From NCBI GenBank assembly GCA_012270965.1, contig JAAXHJ010000013.1, forward strand, positions 1-37,319: a DNA stretch of 37,319 nt, read 5' to 3'. Below, in pieces: positions 1-9,537 of this stretch. Each line of letters opens with the position of its first letter. Position 1 is the stretch's first letter. The position numbers and the translations under genes are program-made. Origin of the DNA: Candidatus Palauibacter poriticola. GTDB taxonomy: Bacteria; Gemmatimonadota; Gemmatimonadetes; Palauibacterales; Palauibacteraceae. The notes beneath the pieces are model-generated. The model ran no database searches. It was not told where the DNA came from and saw only the letters and a program-made list of their open reading frames with translations.

Positions 1-3000
1 GTGCTGCTCGGCGAGCCCGGATCGGGGAAGACCACGGCGTTCGAGATGGAGTGCGCCGCGGACCCGGAGGGCAGCGAGCAGGTGAGCGCCAGGGATCTTG
101 CGACGTTGGATATCGCGAGCCACCCGGAATGGTGCGGGAAGACGCTCTTCATCGACGGGCTCGACGAGATACGAGCGGCATCGAGCAACTGGAGTGGACC
201 GCTGGACTCCATTCGGAGACGCTTGGAGGGTCTCGGATACCCGCGCTTTCGTCTCTCATGCAGGACGGGGGAATGGCTTGGCGAAGATGATGCCGGCGCC
301 CTCCGGCGGCTCGACTCGTACCATGAATTGATCGTGCTCCGACTGGATCCGCTGGACGAAGATGGAATCCGCACGCTTCTTGAGGACCGCGAAGGGCCGG
401 CGCGCGCCAGCGCGTTCATGAGCTACGTGCGCGAGTATGGTCTACACAATTTTCTTCAGCACCCGCTGTATATCGACCTGCTATTGGAAGCCGGCATTGC
501 CGGCGGCCAGATCTCGGGTCGCCGCGGCTTGTTGGATGCGGCCTGCAGGTCGATGACTCGGGAGAAAAGCTCGGCGCATCTCGCCGCGATGCGGGGCATG
601 CCTCGCGCCTCCAAGGCGGCGTTGCTGGACGCGAGCGGCTACCTGTGTGCCCTGAGCCTCTTGGCGGACTCCCCGGGATGGACGGTCGCTTCGACCGAAC
701 CGATCCCCGGTTATCCCTCGATTCGTGAGGTCGAGAACGCGGATTCCAGCGTGGTCGGCGAGGAACTGGACCGCGCGCTCCGTACTCGACTCTTCACGAT
801 GACTTCAGACGGTTGTTTCGAACCGATTCATCGACAAGTTGCAGAGTTTCTTGCGGGCCGATTCCTGGGTGGGCGGGTCGAAGGCCGCGGTGTTTCCTCC
901 GCCCGGTTGCGCGCGCTCATGGCGGGCGGCGACGGTGCGCCGACGCCATCGTTGCGTGGTCTCGCGGCGTGGATCGCCACCCATAGCCAGACGGCCCGCC
1001 CTTCCATGATCCGTGATGATCCGGTCGGTGTGGCCAGTTACGGCGACCCTGCGGAGTTCTCCCGGGAAGATCAGCGACAACTCCTGTCCGGCCTTCGCGT
1101 GCGAGCCCGTGAGATCGACATCTTCCGGTGGCCGCCTTCCGCGCTTCCGTCGCTGGCCACCCCCGGAGCGCTGCCGGTCGTGCGGGGCGTGATCTCTTCC
1201 TCCGAACGCGACGACGCAACGCAGTCGCTTGCGTATCTGGCGTTGTGCGCCATCGCGCAAACGGACGGTTCGGCCCTTCCACCGGATATCCAGGCGCCGT
1301 TGTTGGGCGTCGCGCGCGATCCGAGCTGGTTGCCGGGTAGCCGCGCCGCCGCTTTGGAGGCTTGGCTCGCAAGCTCGTCCGGCGACGGACGCGACATTGA
1401 TGAAGCCCTGAAGCTTCTGAAAGGGATCCGGGAAGACAAGCTGGACGATCCGAGGGGAAGCCTGACCGGACTCTTGCTCGGTCATTTGTATCCCCGGCAT
1501 GTAACGCCGAACGATCTTTGGAGTTATGCGCGGCCGACCGCCCCCAATCCGCTTGGCGGCGACCACCTGGGCTTTTGGCTGGACGAACTACCGCGACGGT
1601 CCGAACAAGAAGGGTGCTTGGAGGCGGTTCTTGACAGTCTGTGTCGGTGGCTGGACGGTAGCCCGTACGGGACTAACGACTCATGCACTCGCGACGGCGT
1701 TGCAAGGATGCTTGTTCGCGCCCTTGAACGGCACGGCGACGAGATCGGAGTTGAACGGTTGTACGCTTGGTTGGCCGTGGTGATGCCTTGGATGCCGAGC
1801 AAGAACGACTTGGATTCGCGTAGCCGGATTCACCTTCATTTCGGTGCTGCGCCGCCGGAGGACTTCAGGTCGAAGACCGAAGCTTGGCTCCGGGAGCGGC
1901 CGGCGACGCAGAAGGCGTTGATCTTGGAGCTCGTTCGTAGGCAAGATGACCACGAAGTCATCTCCTCGACGACGTCGGCTGGGTCCGCCCGCTTACTGGC
2001 GGTGGACGACATCCTCGCCGGTGCCCCCCCCGCCGAGTTCACGCCATGGTTCCTTGAACAAGCCGTGTCGCTGTCGGAGTCCCGCCCGATGCTCGCGTGT
2101 CACCTGCTGAGCCGGACCGGCGTCGGCGCACGCTCGTTGGCGGAACTTCCAGACCATCGCCGAAACGCCGGGGAAGGGCCTCCGAGTCCCAGGGCCGGGC
2201 CAACATCCAAAGGCCTCTCGCTGGACGAGATTCGTGCTCGCATTTCCGGGCATGCGCCACTCGAAGAATGCCTCGAATCGCTCCTGGCGCCGATCCCGCA
2301 GCCAAACCCCGGGCACCCCCTCGTCCGGGAGCGCACGCGCAAGCGGAAGCAATGGATCGATTGGGTGCGACAGCGCGCCGACGCACTGGGTCGCGGCGAA
2401 GCTCCGCCACGTCTGTACCACGATATCGCGAAGGCCTACCTGGGCGTGAACCCGTCGGTACGCGGCGACACCCCGGAAGAACGAGTCCGCAATCTCTTCT
2501 TGGACGACGAAGAGTTGGCCCGCGCTGCGCTGGACGGTCTGCGACGCGTGGCCCGGCGCACCGACCTGCCAACTCCGGGCGAACTCGTTCGCCTCGAGAA
2601 AGACGGGAGGATCTCCTACTTCACGCTTCCGCTGCTTGCGGCTTTGGAGGAGGAAGAGCGAACCGCGAACGAAGGCCGCGTGCACTTGGAAGGGGACGCG
2701 CTGCAACGCGCGCTCGCCGCCTTCTTCCTGGCCAGAGAATATGACGGCGCAGACCCGGCGTGGTATGGAAGGGCGCTCCGCCTCAATGCCGAAGACGTGG
2801 CCGATGCGTTCGTCAAGGTGTACCGTTCGAGGATCCGCCGATCTTCGACCGTTGACAGGCACTTGCGCGCCTTGACCCGTGAGGAGTCGCATGGCAGCGC
2901 GGCCCGGGCTGCCCTTCCGCGACTGTTGAAGTCGTTTTCCGTCAAGGCTACTGCCGGCCAGGTGTTCCATCTGGACTATCTGCTTCCGGCGGCCTTGGAG

Positions 3001-4125
3001 CAAATGAATCGCGACGCCTTGGCGTCAATCGTCCACCGCAAGCTCGAATCGCGTAGCCTGCGGGTCGGCCACCGCATCCGCTGGTTGGCCACGGGCATGT
3101 TGCTTGGCGATCAACTATTGGCGGAACATCTGCACCGCTTTCTGGCCGAAGGCTCGGACGCCCGTGTGCGCGAACTCGCGGCCTTCCTCAGGGTGCGGAC
3201 CGTTTCAAAGCGAGTCGCGCCGCTCTCGGCCCGGTCGCTGGCGATGCTTGTAAAGAGGCTCGGTGGAACCTTCGTTCCTCCTTCCGGACGAATCGCGGGT
3301 TTCGTGTCTCACGATGTGGCGGACGCGATCCAAACCGGTGCCGTGGTCCGCAGGGCCCTCGACGCTCTGTCGCGCCTGCCATCTCTGGAGGCCACGGAAC
3401 TGCTTCAGGCCTTGGCCGACGATGACGATCTCTCGGCATGGCGGGAGCAGGTCGGCGAGACACTCGACGCCCAGCGGATCGTCCGGTTGGACGCGGAATT
3501 CGAGCCGCCGACGATCCCGGATGTGCTGAACGTGCTGAACGACGGCCGTCCAGCTGGCGCGGCGGATCTGGCCGCACTGGTGGTAGACCGAATCCGGGCG
3601 ATTGGCGAGAAGGTCCGGGACGGCGACGCCAACCTGTGGCGTCACTTCTGGAACGAAGGGCCACGCGGGCGAGCAGAATGCCCGAAGGTCGAACCATCCT
3701 GCCGGGACGCGCTCTTGAATGCGTTGCGGCCCGAGCTTCCGGAGGGAGTCCGAATCGAGGCCGAAGCGACCTACGCCGGACGCACGAGCGCCGACATGCA
3801 GGTCACCGCCTCGCGGTCGGACACCGGGGGACATGCAGGCGTCGGCGGCTTCGCGGTCCCGGTCGAGACAAAGATGAGTTCAAGCCGTGACTTGTGGACG
3901 GCTGTCACCGATCAGCTGATTCCCCGCTACACCCGCGACCCGAGATCGGACGGCTATGGCGTATACGTCGTGTTCTGGCACGGCCCGGAACGCGCCAAGC
4001 GTCCCGCGCCGACGGGGGAACCACCGGGTACGCCGGACGAACTACAGGATCGCTTGACGCGATCGCTGGCGACCGAAGCTCGGCGGAAGGTCTCGGTGAT
4101 CGTGCTGGATGTAAGTCCCCCTTGA
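1..4125 (+). CDS. STAND/NACHT-type P-loop NTPase with helical repeats and C-terminal PD-(D/E)XK-like nuclease domain (5' partial)
   Basis: Seen: the frame opens at the window edge directly on a Walker A motif (GEPGSGKT, residues 4-11), so the true N-terminus lies upstream. Walker B is LFIDGLDEI (49-57), the NACHT/STAND form with D52, D55 and E56. HRQVAEFLAGR (277-287) matches the 'HR-x-x-x-E-[YF]-LAAR' block that closes NACHT modules. About 900 mostly helical residues follow, probably HEAT-like. The last ~120 residues look like a PD-(D/E)XK nuclease: D1265, then VETK with E1289/K1291, then a QL helix (Q1305) and the strand GYGVYVVFW (1318-1326). Known: STAND NTPases fused to nucleases (Avs-like families) act as phage sensors; there the nuclease is usually N-terminal. 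Inferred: a stand-alone defence protein. The gene is visibly less GC-rich than purA-rnhB. It ends 161 nt before the aldolase gene, so it need not share its transcript. NTPase assignment is strong; the nuclease is moderate. Confidence 0.8.
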   Translation: MLLGEPGSGKTTAFEMECAADPEGSEQVSARDLATLDIASHPEWCGKTLFIDGLDEIRAASSNWSGPLDSIRRRLEGLGYPRFRLSCRTGEWLGEDDAGALRRLDSYHELIVLRLDPLDEDGIRTLLEDREGPARASAFMSYVREYGLHNFLQHPLYIDLLLEAGIAGGQISGRRGLLDAACRSMTREKSSAHLAAMRGMPRASKAALLDASGYLCALSLLADSPGWTVASTEPIPGYPSIREVENADSSVVGEELDRALRTRLFTMTSDGCFEPIHRQVAEFLAGRFLGGRVEGRGVSSARLRALMAGGDGAPTPSLRGLAAWIATHSQTARPSMIRDDPVGVASYGDPAEFSREDQRQLLSGLRVRAREIDIFRWPPSALPSLATPGALPVVRGVISSSERDDATQSLAYLALCAIAQTDGSALPPDIQAPLLGVARDPSWLPGSRAAALEAWLASSSGDGRDIDEALKLLKGIREDKLDDPRGSLTGLLLGHLYPRHVTPNDLWSYARPTAPNPLGGDHLGFWLDELPRRSEQEGCLEAVLDSLCRWLDGSPYGTNDSCTRDGVARMLVRALERHGDEIGVERLYAWLAVVMPWMPSKNDLDSRSRIHLHFGAAPPEDFRSKTEAWLRERPATQKALILELVRRQDDHEVISSTTSAGSARLLAVDDILAGAPPAEFTPWFLEQAVSLSESRPMLACHLLSRTGVGARSLAELPDHRRNAGEGPPSPRAGPTSKGLSLDEIRARISGHAPLEECLESLLAPIPQPNPGHPLVRERTRKRKQWIDWVRQRADALGRGEAPPRLYHDIAKAYLGVNPSVRGDTPEERVRNLFLDDEELARAALDGLRRVARRTDLPTPGELVRLEKDGRISYFTLPLLAALEEEERTANEGRVHLEGDALQRALAAFFLAREYDGADPAWYGRALRLNAEDVADAFVKVYRSRIRRSSTVDRHLRALTREESHGSAARAALPRLLKSFSVKATAGQVFHLDYLLPAALEQMNRDALASIVHRKLESRSLRVGHRIRWLATGMLLGDQLLAEHLHRFLAEGSDARVRELAAFLRVRTVSKRVAPLSARSLAMLVKRLGGTFVPPSGRIAGFVSHDVADAIQTGAVVRRALDALSRLPSLEATELLQALADDDDLSAWREQVGETLDAQRIVRLDAEFEPPTIPDVLNVLNDGRPAGAADLAALVVDRIRAIGEKVRDGDANLWRHFWNEGPRGRAECPKVEPSCRDALLNALRPELPEGVRIEAEATYAGRTSADMQVTASRSDTGGHAGVGGFAVPVETKMSSSRDLWTAVTDQLIPRYTRDPRSDGYGVYVVFWHGPERAKRPAPTGEPPGTPDELQDRLTRSLATEARRKVSVIVLDVSPP

Positions 4126-4234
4126 ACGACCGAACGCCGAACGGCTTGAGGCCCGCGGCCGCGGCGTCCGAGGCTTTGCGTCCACCCCTGGCCCGATACC
4201 ACATTGAGCCTCGCCCAGAGCTTGGGTGCGGCGA

Positions 4235-4250
4235 CGTTCCCGCGGGAACG
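4235..4250. repeat. Perfect 16-bp palindrome CGTTCCCGCGGGAACG (REP-like copy 1)
   Basis: The sequence equals its own reverse complement. It lies in the 161-nt gap between the STAND NTPase stop and the aldolase start, 36 nt before the latter. The identical 16-mer recurs at 28636-28651, with one-mismatch copies elsewhere in the window. It has no T-run, so it is not a standard terminator. Confidence 0.7.
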
Positions 4251-4286
4251 CCGTGGCCCGCCACCGACTCCAACTTCGGAAGTCCC

Positions 4287-5180
4287 ATGAGAGATCTTTC
4301 GGGTGTACATGCGCCCGTGGCCACGCCCTTCGCGGAGGACGGCGAACTGGCGCTCGCCGCGTTCGACGGCAACCTGCGCGAGTGGCTCTCGCACCCCATC
4401 GCCGGGATCGTCGTGGCCGGTTCAACGGGAGAGGCCCCCCTCCTCGACCGCCGGGAACTGTGCGCGTTGGTGGAGACGACGGCCGCGCGGATCGGGGACC
4501 GCACGCTCACGGTCGGGACGGGGGCCGAGTCCGCGCGCGAGGTGATATCGGTGACCCGCGAGGTGGCCGGGCTGGGCGCGAACGCCGTCCTCGTGCGCTC
4601 TCCCTCGTACTACCAGAAGGCGATGAGGCCGGATGTCGTGCGCGATCACTTCCTCGCGGTGGCCGACGCGTCGCCCGTGCCCGTCGTCCTCTATCACATC
4701 CCACAGTTCGTGCCGGTCCACCTGACCCCGGATCTCGTGGGCCGGCTCGCCGAGCACCCCAACATCATCGGGATCAAGGATTCTTCGGGCGATCTCCGCA
4801 ACCTCGGCCGGCTCATCGAGGCGTGCGGCCGCAACGCACAGGTGCTCGTGGGCTCGGGAGCGCTCCTTTACGCGGCGCTCGAGGCGGGGGCGGCGGGCGG
4901 CATCCTCGGCGTGGCCGTGATCGCGACGCGCTCCTGCTGCCAGATCTACGACGCCTGGAGGGAGGGTGACCATCGCCGCGCCGGGGCCATGCAGGAACGC
5001 GTGGCGCCGCTCCACAAGCGTCTCGTGGCGGAGGGGGGGATCGCCGCGGTGAAGGCCGCGCTCGACCGGCTCGGACTCTACGGCGGTGTGCCCCGCCTCC
5101 CGCTGCAGCCGGCGGACGACGCCAAGCTGGCCGTGGTCGACGCCGCGCTGGAAGCCGCCGCCCTCGGCGTTTCCGCCTGA
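4287..5180 (+). CDS. Dihydrodipicolinate synthase-family aldolase, 4-hydroxy-2-oxoglutarate aldolase-like
   Basis: A 297-residue class I aldolase of the DapA/NAL family, near the usual length. Seen: the GSTGE motif (45-49), the catalytic tyrosine in VVLYHIP (Y136) and the Schiff-base lysine in GIKDSSGD (K164). DapA normally carries an arginine shortly after the tyrosine to hold the carboxylate of aspartate semialdehyde; here that stretch reads YHIPQFVP with no arginine. The C-terminal LGLYGG and the overall pattern are closer to HOGA enzymes, which split 4-hydroxy-2-oxoglutarate into pyruvate and glyoxylate in hydroxyproline breakdown. ATG 4287 is chosen because the frame upstream shows no family homology and a GGAAG lies 4 nt before it. 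Fic starts 24 nt downstream. A role in another sugar-acid or oxo-acid pathway remains possible; lysine synthesis is less likely. Confidence 0.85.
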   Translation: MRDLSGVHAPVATPFAEDGELALAAFDGNLREWLSHPIAGIVVAGSTGEAPLLDRRELCALVETTAARIGDRTLTVGTGAESAREVISVTREVAGLGANAVLVRSPSYYQKAMRPDVVRDHFLAVADASPVPVVLYHIPQFVPVHLTPDLVGRLAEHPNIIGIKDSSGDLRNLGRLIEACGRNAQVLVGSGALLYAALEAGAAGGILGVAVIATRSCCQIYDAWREGDHRRAGAMQERVAPLHKRLVAEGGIAAVKAALDRLGLYGGVPRLPLQPADDAKLAVVDAALEAAALGVSA

Positions 5181-5204
5181 ACCCGCGGATTGTCAGGTCG
5201 CGCG

Positions 5205-6572
5205 ATGGATGAACTCGACGCCGCCATCGCCGAATGGCGCCGGGTTCGCGAAGAGATCGCGCCCAGGGACGAGGAGCGTCTGTGGAAAAAGCTCCGCCTT
5301 GAGTGGAACTACAACAGCAACCACATCGAGGGGAACGCGCTCACCTACGACGAGACGGTCCTTCTGCTGCTTCATGATCGGGTCGCCGGCTCGCACCCGA
5401 TGCGCGATTACGAGGAGATGAAGGCGCACGATGTCGCGATCACACTCGTTCGACAGCTTGCGACGACCGAGCAGCCGCTGACGGAGGCCGACATCCGGGA
5501 ATTGAACCGAATACTCCTGAAGGAACCGTTCTGGAAGGCGGCGGCGACGCCCGAGGGCGGTACTACGCGCAAGTGGATCGAGCCCGGGAGGTACAAGACC
5601 CAGCCGAACCATGTCCGGACGCGCGCGGGGGAAATCCAAAGCTTCGCGGAGCCCGAGGAGACGCCCTTGCGGATGGAGGAATGGGTCCGCCGGTTGCGGA
5701 GCGGTCTGGACCGGACGGATTATCCGCTCCCGGAGTTCTTGGCCGAATCGCACCGGTCGTTCGTCGCCATCCATCCCTTCGACGACGGTAACGGACGCAC
5801 GGCGCGGCTGATCACCAACTACATCCTGCTGCGCGGAGACCTGCTTCCCATCGTGATCCGGAGCGAGGACCGCGACCGGTACCTCGCCGCCCTTCGGCAG
5901 GCGGATGCCGGGAACGGCCGGCCGTTCGCGGACTTCATGCTGGTCCAACTCCTATGGTCTCTCGGCCTCGGCGTCCGCGCGGCGCGCGGGGAGCCCATAG
6001 CGGACCCCGAGGACCTTGACAAGGAGATCTCCCTCTTCGTGCGGGGGAAGCGGGTCGGGGGTCCGAATCGGTCCGACATCGAGACGCTCGACATGATCTT
6101 TGCTCGATACGTGCAACCGACCCTCGATGGGGTCGAGAGGCGGATGGCACAGTTCAAAGAACTTTTTCGCACCTGGCGCGCCGAATCGATCATCGCAGCC
6201 GGTCCCCGTCGAACCAAGAGCGAACGCGTTCCGGGTCTGGAGGACTGGAAGCGCTTCAAGGCGGAGTCCGAACTCGGGCCGGAGTTCAGCCTTGGTCGGC
6301 CCGACGTGGCGTTCAAGCGGGTATATTGGCTGGACGACTACTGCGGCGACGGCCGGGAAGGGTTCTCCTTGATGCTGTGGATGCAATCGATGCTCGGCCC
6401 CGATAGCCGCCGCTTCGAGGTGTCGCTCAATGGGTCACCCCTCACGGAGGCGTGTCACAGCATCCCTTACGCACGACTCGGGCTTGAGCCACCCGCCGTG
6501 AATGACGGCGTCGAGACGATTTGTCGGGCGGTGATGGAGGCCATCGGCCGCGAGTCGAGGCAAGGAACCTGA
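5205..6572 (+). CDS. Fic family protein (class II, N-terminal inhibitory motif), probable AMP-transferase
   Basis: A 455-residue Fic protein. Seen: the complete catalytic motif HPFDDGNGRTAR (190-201), with the base H190 and the phosphate-binding GNGR. The N-terminal helix has S38-N-H-I-E42-G43, matching the [S/T]xxxE[G/N] inhibitory motif, whose glutamate blocks productive ATP binding in class II Fic proteins. The middle is the usual Fic core. The last ~150 residues form a region I do not recognise, including a WLDDYCGDG stretch. Known: Fic enzymes move AMP or other nucleotide parts onto hydroxyl side chains of proteins. The target here cannot be read from sequence. ATG 5205 is preferred over TTG 5190. 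It lies 24 nt after the aldolase and 24 nt before purA, yet its base composition is less GC-rich than either, which hints at a separate origin. Confidence 0.93.
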   Translation: MDELDAAIAEWRRVREEIAPRDEERLWKKLRLEWNYNSNHIEGNALTYDETVLLLLHDRVAGSHPMRDYEEMKAHDVAITLVRQLATTEQPLTEADIRELNRILLKEPFWKAAATPEGGTTRKWIEPGRYKTQPNHVRTRAGEIQSFAEPEETPLRMEEWVRRLRSGLDRTDYPLPEFLAESHRSFVAIHPFDDGNGRTARLITNYILLRGDLLPIVIRSEDRDRYLAALRQADAGNGRPFADFMLVQLLWSLGLGVRAARGEPIADPEDLDKEISLFVRGKRVGGPNRSDIETLDMIFARYVQPTLDGVERRMAQFKELFRTWRAESIIAAGPRRTKSERVPGLEDWKRFKAESELGPEFSLGRPDVAFKRVYWLDDYCGDGREGFSLMLWMQSMLGPDSRRFEVSLNGSPLTEACHSIPYARLGLEPPAVNDGVETICRAVMEAIGRESRQGT

Positions 6573-7916
<1,344 letters not shown>

Positions 7917-7950
7917 ATCTTCCCGGCCGCCGGGCGGCCACCGAGATTCG

Positions 7951-7979
7951 TTGCCTGGAGTCGCGAAACCCCCTAAACT
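7951..7979 (+). promoter_or_regulatory. Candidate sigma70-type promoter upstream of ffh
   Basis: TTGCCT (7951-7956) and TAAACT (7974-7979) are separated by 17 nt; each matches the consensus at four of six positions. It lies between the purA stop and ffh. If used, transcription would start near 7986 and the ffh leader of about 90 nt would contain the hairpin at 8029-8060. This is inference from spacing and sequence only. Confidence 0.4.
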
Positions 7980-8028
7980 CCGCGGCTCAACACGGATCGG
8001 GTGCGGGCGGTTCGGTGCCTTCTCGAGA

Positions 8029-8060
8029 CGCGAATGGAGACCTTCCAATCGCGTTTTTTT
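8029..8060 (+). terminator. Intrinsic terminator (or leader attenuator) between purA and ffh
   Basis: CGCGAATGGA pairs with TCCAATCGCG: ten positions with a single A-A mismatch. The 5-nt loop is GACCT and seven Ts follow (8054-8060). This is the clearest Rho-independent terminator in the window. It ends only 17 nt before the ffh start codon, so a separate ffh promoter downstream of it is hard to fit. It either ends purA transcripts with partial read-through or attenuates an ffh leader. Confidence 0.9.
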
Positions 8061-8077
8061 GATGCTTGGAACGGTGG

Positions 8078-9451
8078 ATGTTCGAACGGCTGGGTGACCG
8101 GCTCGACGGTGCGCTGAGGAAGCTGCGCCAGCGCGGCGTCATCACGGAAAAGATGCTGGACGAGGGGCTGCGCGAGGTGCGGCGCGCCCTGCTCGAAGCG
8201 GACGTCAACTTCCGGGTCGTGCGCGACTTCCTCGCCAAGGTGAGGGAGCGGGCGCTCGGCGAGGATGTGATGAAGTCGGTTCGGCCGGGCGATCAGATCG
8301 TGAAGATCGTGCATGACGAACTCGTCGCCCTGCTGGGAGAGGCGGCGGCGGAGGAGTTGGAGGCGTCGGTTCCGCCCACCGTGATCATGCTCGTCGGCCT
8401 GCAGGGATCGGGGAAGACGACGACGGCGGCGAAGCTGGGGCGGCGCCTGGCGAAGGAGGGGCGGCGGCCGGGGCTCGTGGCGTGCGATCCCTACCGCCCG
8501 GCGGCCCCCGAGCAGTTGGAGGCGCTGGCGGCGCGGATCGGCGTCCCGCTGCTGGCGCGGCCGGGTGGGGAGGACATGTCGGAACTCGCCCGCGGCGCGC
8601 TGGACGAGGCGAGGCGGAGCGGGGTCACGCACCTGCTCCTCGACATGGCCGGCCGGCTGCAGGCGGATGAGGAGTTGCTGGGCGAGCTCCGCCGCGTGAA
8701 GGCGGCCGTAGAGCCGCAACAGATCCTGCTCGTAGCGGATGGGATGACCGGGCAGGAGGCGGTGCGGATCGCCGAGGGCTTCCACGGTGCGGTGGGACTG
8801 ACGGGGATCGTCCTCACGAAGATGGATGGAGACGCCCGCGGGGGTGCGGCGCTCTCGATCTACAGTGTGCTCGGCGTACCGATCCGCTTCGTCGGAACGG
8901 GCGAGCGGCCGGAGGACCTTACGGTCTTCGATCCGGAGCGCATGGCCGGCCGGATCCTCCAGATGGGAGACATCGTCGGCCTCGTGGAGCGCGCGCAGCA
9001 GACGGTCGACCTTGGCGAGACCGAGCGCTTGCAGAAAAAGATGCTTGCGGGGAAGGGGGAGTTTGATCTTGCGGACTTCCTAGCCTCCATCCAGCAGATC
9101 CAGAAGATGGGACCCCTGAAGGGGTTGCTGAAGATGATGCCGGGCGTCGATGGGCGCATGCTGGAGCAGGCGGACGTCGACCCTCGGCGCGTGAGGCACT
9201 TGGAGGCGATCATCCTCTCGATGACGCCGGAGGAGCGGAGGCGGCCGGAGATCCTCAACGGGTCGCGCCGGGCGCGGATCGCGAGGGGCTCGGGACGCCC
9301 GCTGCACGAGGTGAACCGACTCCTCAAGCAGTTCCGCGGAATGCGGAAGATGATGAAACAGATGGGCAAGCTCATGCCCCGGATGATGCCGGGAGGCCCG
9401 GGAGACCTCGGTCAACTGGCGGCGCGTGGTAGAACCCCGCGTCTGGGTTAG
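8078..9451 (+). CDS. ffh: Signal recognition particle GTPase Ffh (SRP54)
   Basis: A 457-residue SRP protein that binds signal sequences and SRP RNA and, with FtsY, delivers nascent membrane proteins to the translocon. Seen: the N-terminal helical bundle beginning MFERLGDRL; the G1 loop GLQGSGKTT (107-115); G4 TKMDGDARGG; and a methionine-rich M domain with KMGPLKGLLKMMPG and the RNA-binding SMTPEERR...GSGR...VNRLLKQF. One oddity: the G3 motif, normally DTAGR, reads DMAGR (189-193). ATG 8078 gives the canonical N-terminus; a TTG 12 nt upstream is the alternative. It heads the ribosome/tRNA-modification cluster rpsP-rimM-trmD-rplS-rnhB, an arrangement common in bacteria. Confidence 0.97.
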   Translation: MFERLGDRLDGALRKLRQRGVITEKMLDEGLREVRRALLEADVNFRVVRDFLAKVRERALGEDVMKSVRPGDQIVKIVHDELVALLGEAAAEELEASVPPTVIMLVGLQGSGKTTTAAKLGRRLAKEGRRPGLVACDPYRPAAPEQLEALAARIGVPLLARPGGEDMSELARGALDEARRSGVTHLLLDMAGRLQADEELLGELRRVKAAVEPQQILLVADGMTGQEAVRIAEGFHGAVGLTGIVLTKMDGDARGGAALSIYSVLGVPIRFVGTGERPEDLTVFDPERMAGRILQMGDIVGLVERAQQTVDLGETERLQKKMLAGKGEFDLADFLASIQQIQKMGPLKGLLKMMPGVDGRMLEQADVDPRRVRHLEAIILSMTPEERRRPEILNGSRRARIARGSGRPLHEVNRLLKQFRGMRKMMKQMGKLMPRMMPGGPGDLGQLAARGRTPRLG

Positions 9452-9461
9452 CACCGGTTTC

Positions 9462-9480
9462 GGACCGATGGGGTCGGTCC
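9462..9480 (+). other. Stem-loop in the ffh-rpsP spacer
   Basis: GGACCGA (9462-9468) pairs perfectly with TCGGTCC (9474-9480) around a 5-nt loop. The 86-nt spacer also has several GGCCGG-type stretches that could extend the structure. There is no T-run, so it is more likely a processing or stability element than a terminator. Confidence 0.4.
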
Positions 9481-9537
9481 CGGGCCGATACCGGGGCCGG
9501 TTCCGGGCGGGATTCAGGGAGAGAATCGGAGAACTGA

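Noticed and set aside
4287-5180. Calling the aldolase dapA
   Set aside because: The substrate-binding arginine is absent and the motifs fit HOGA-type enzymes better.
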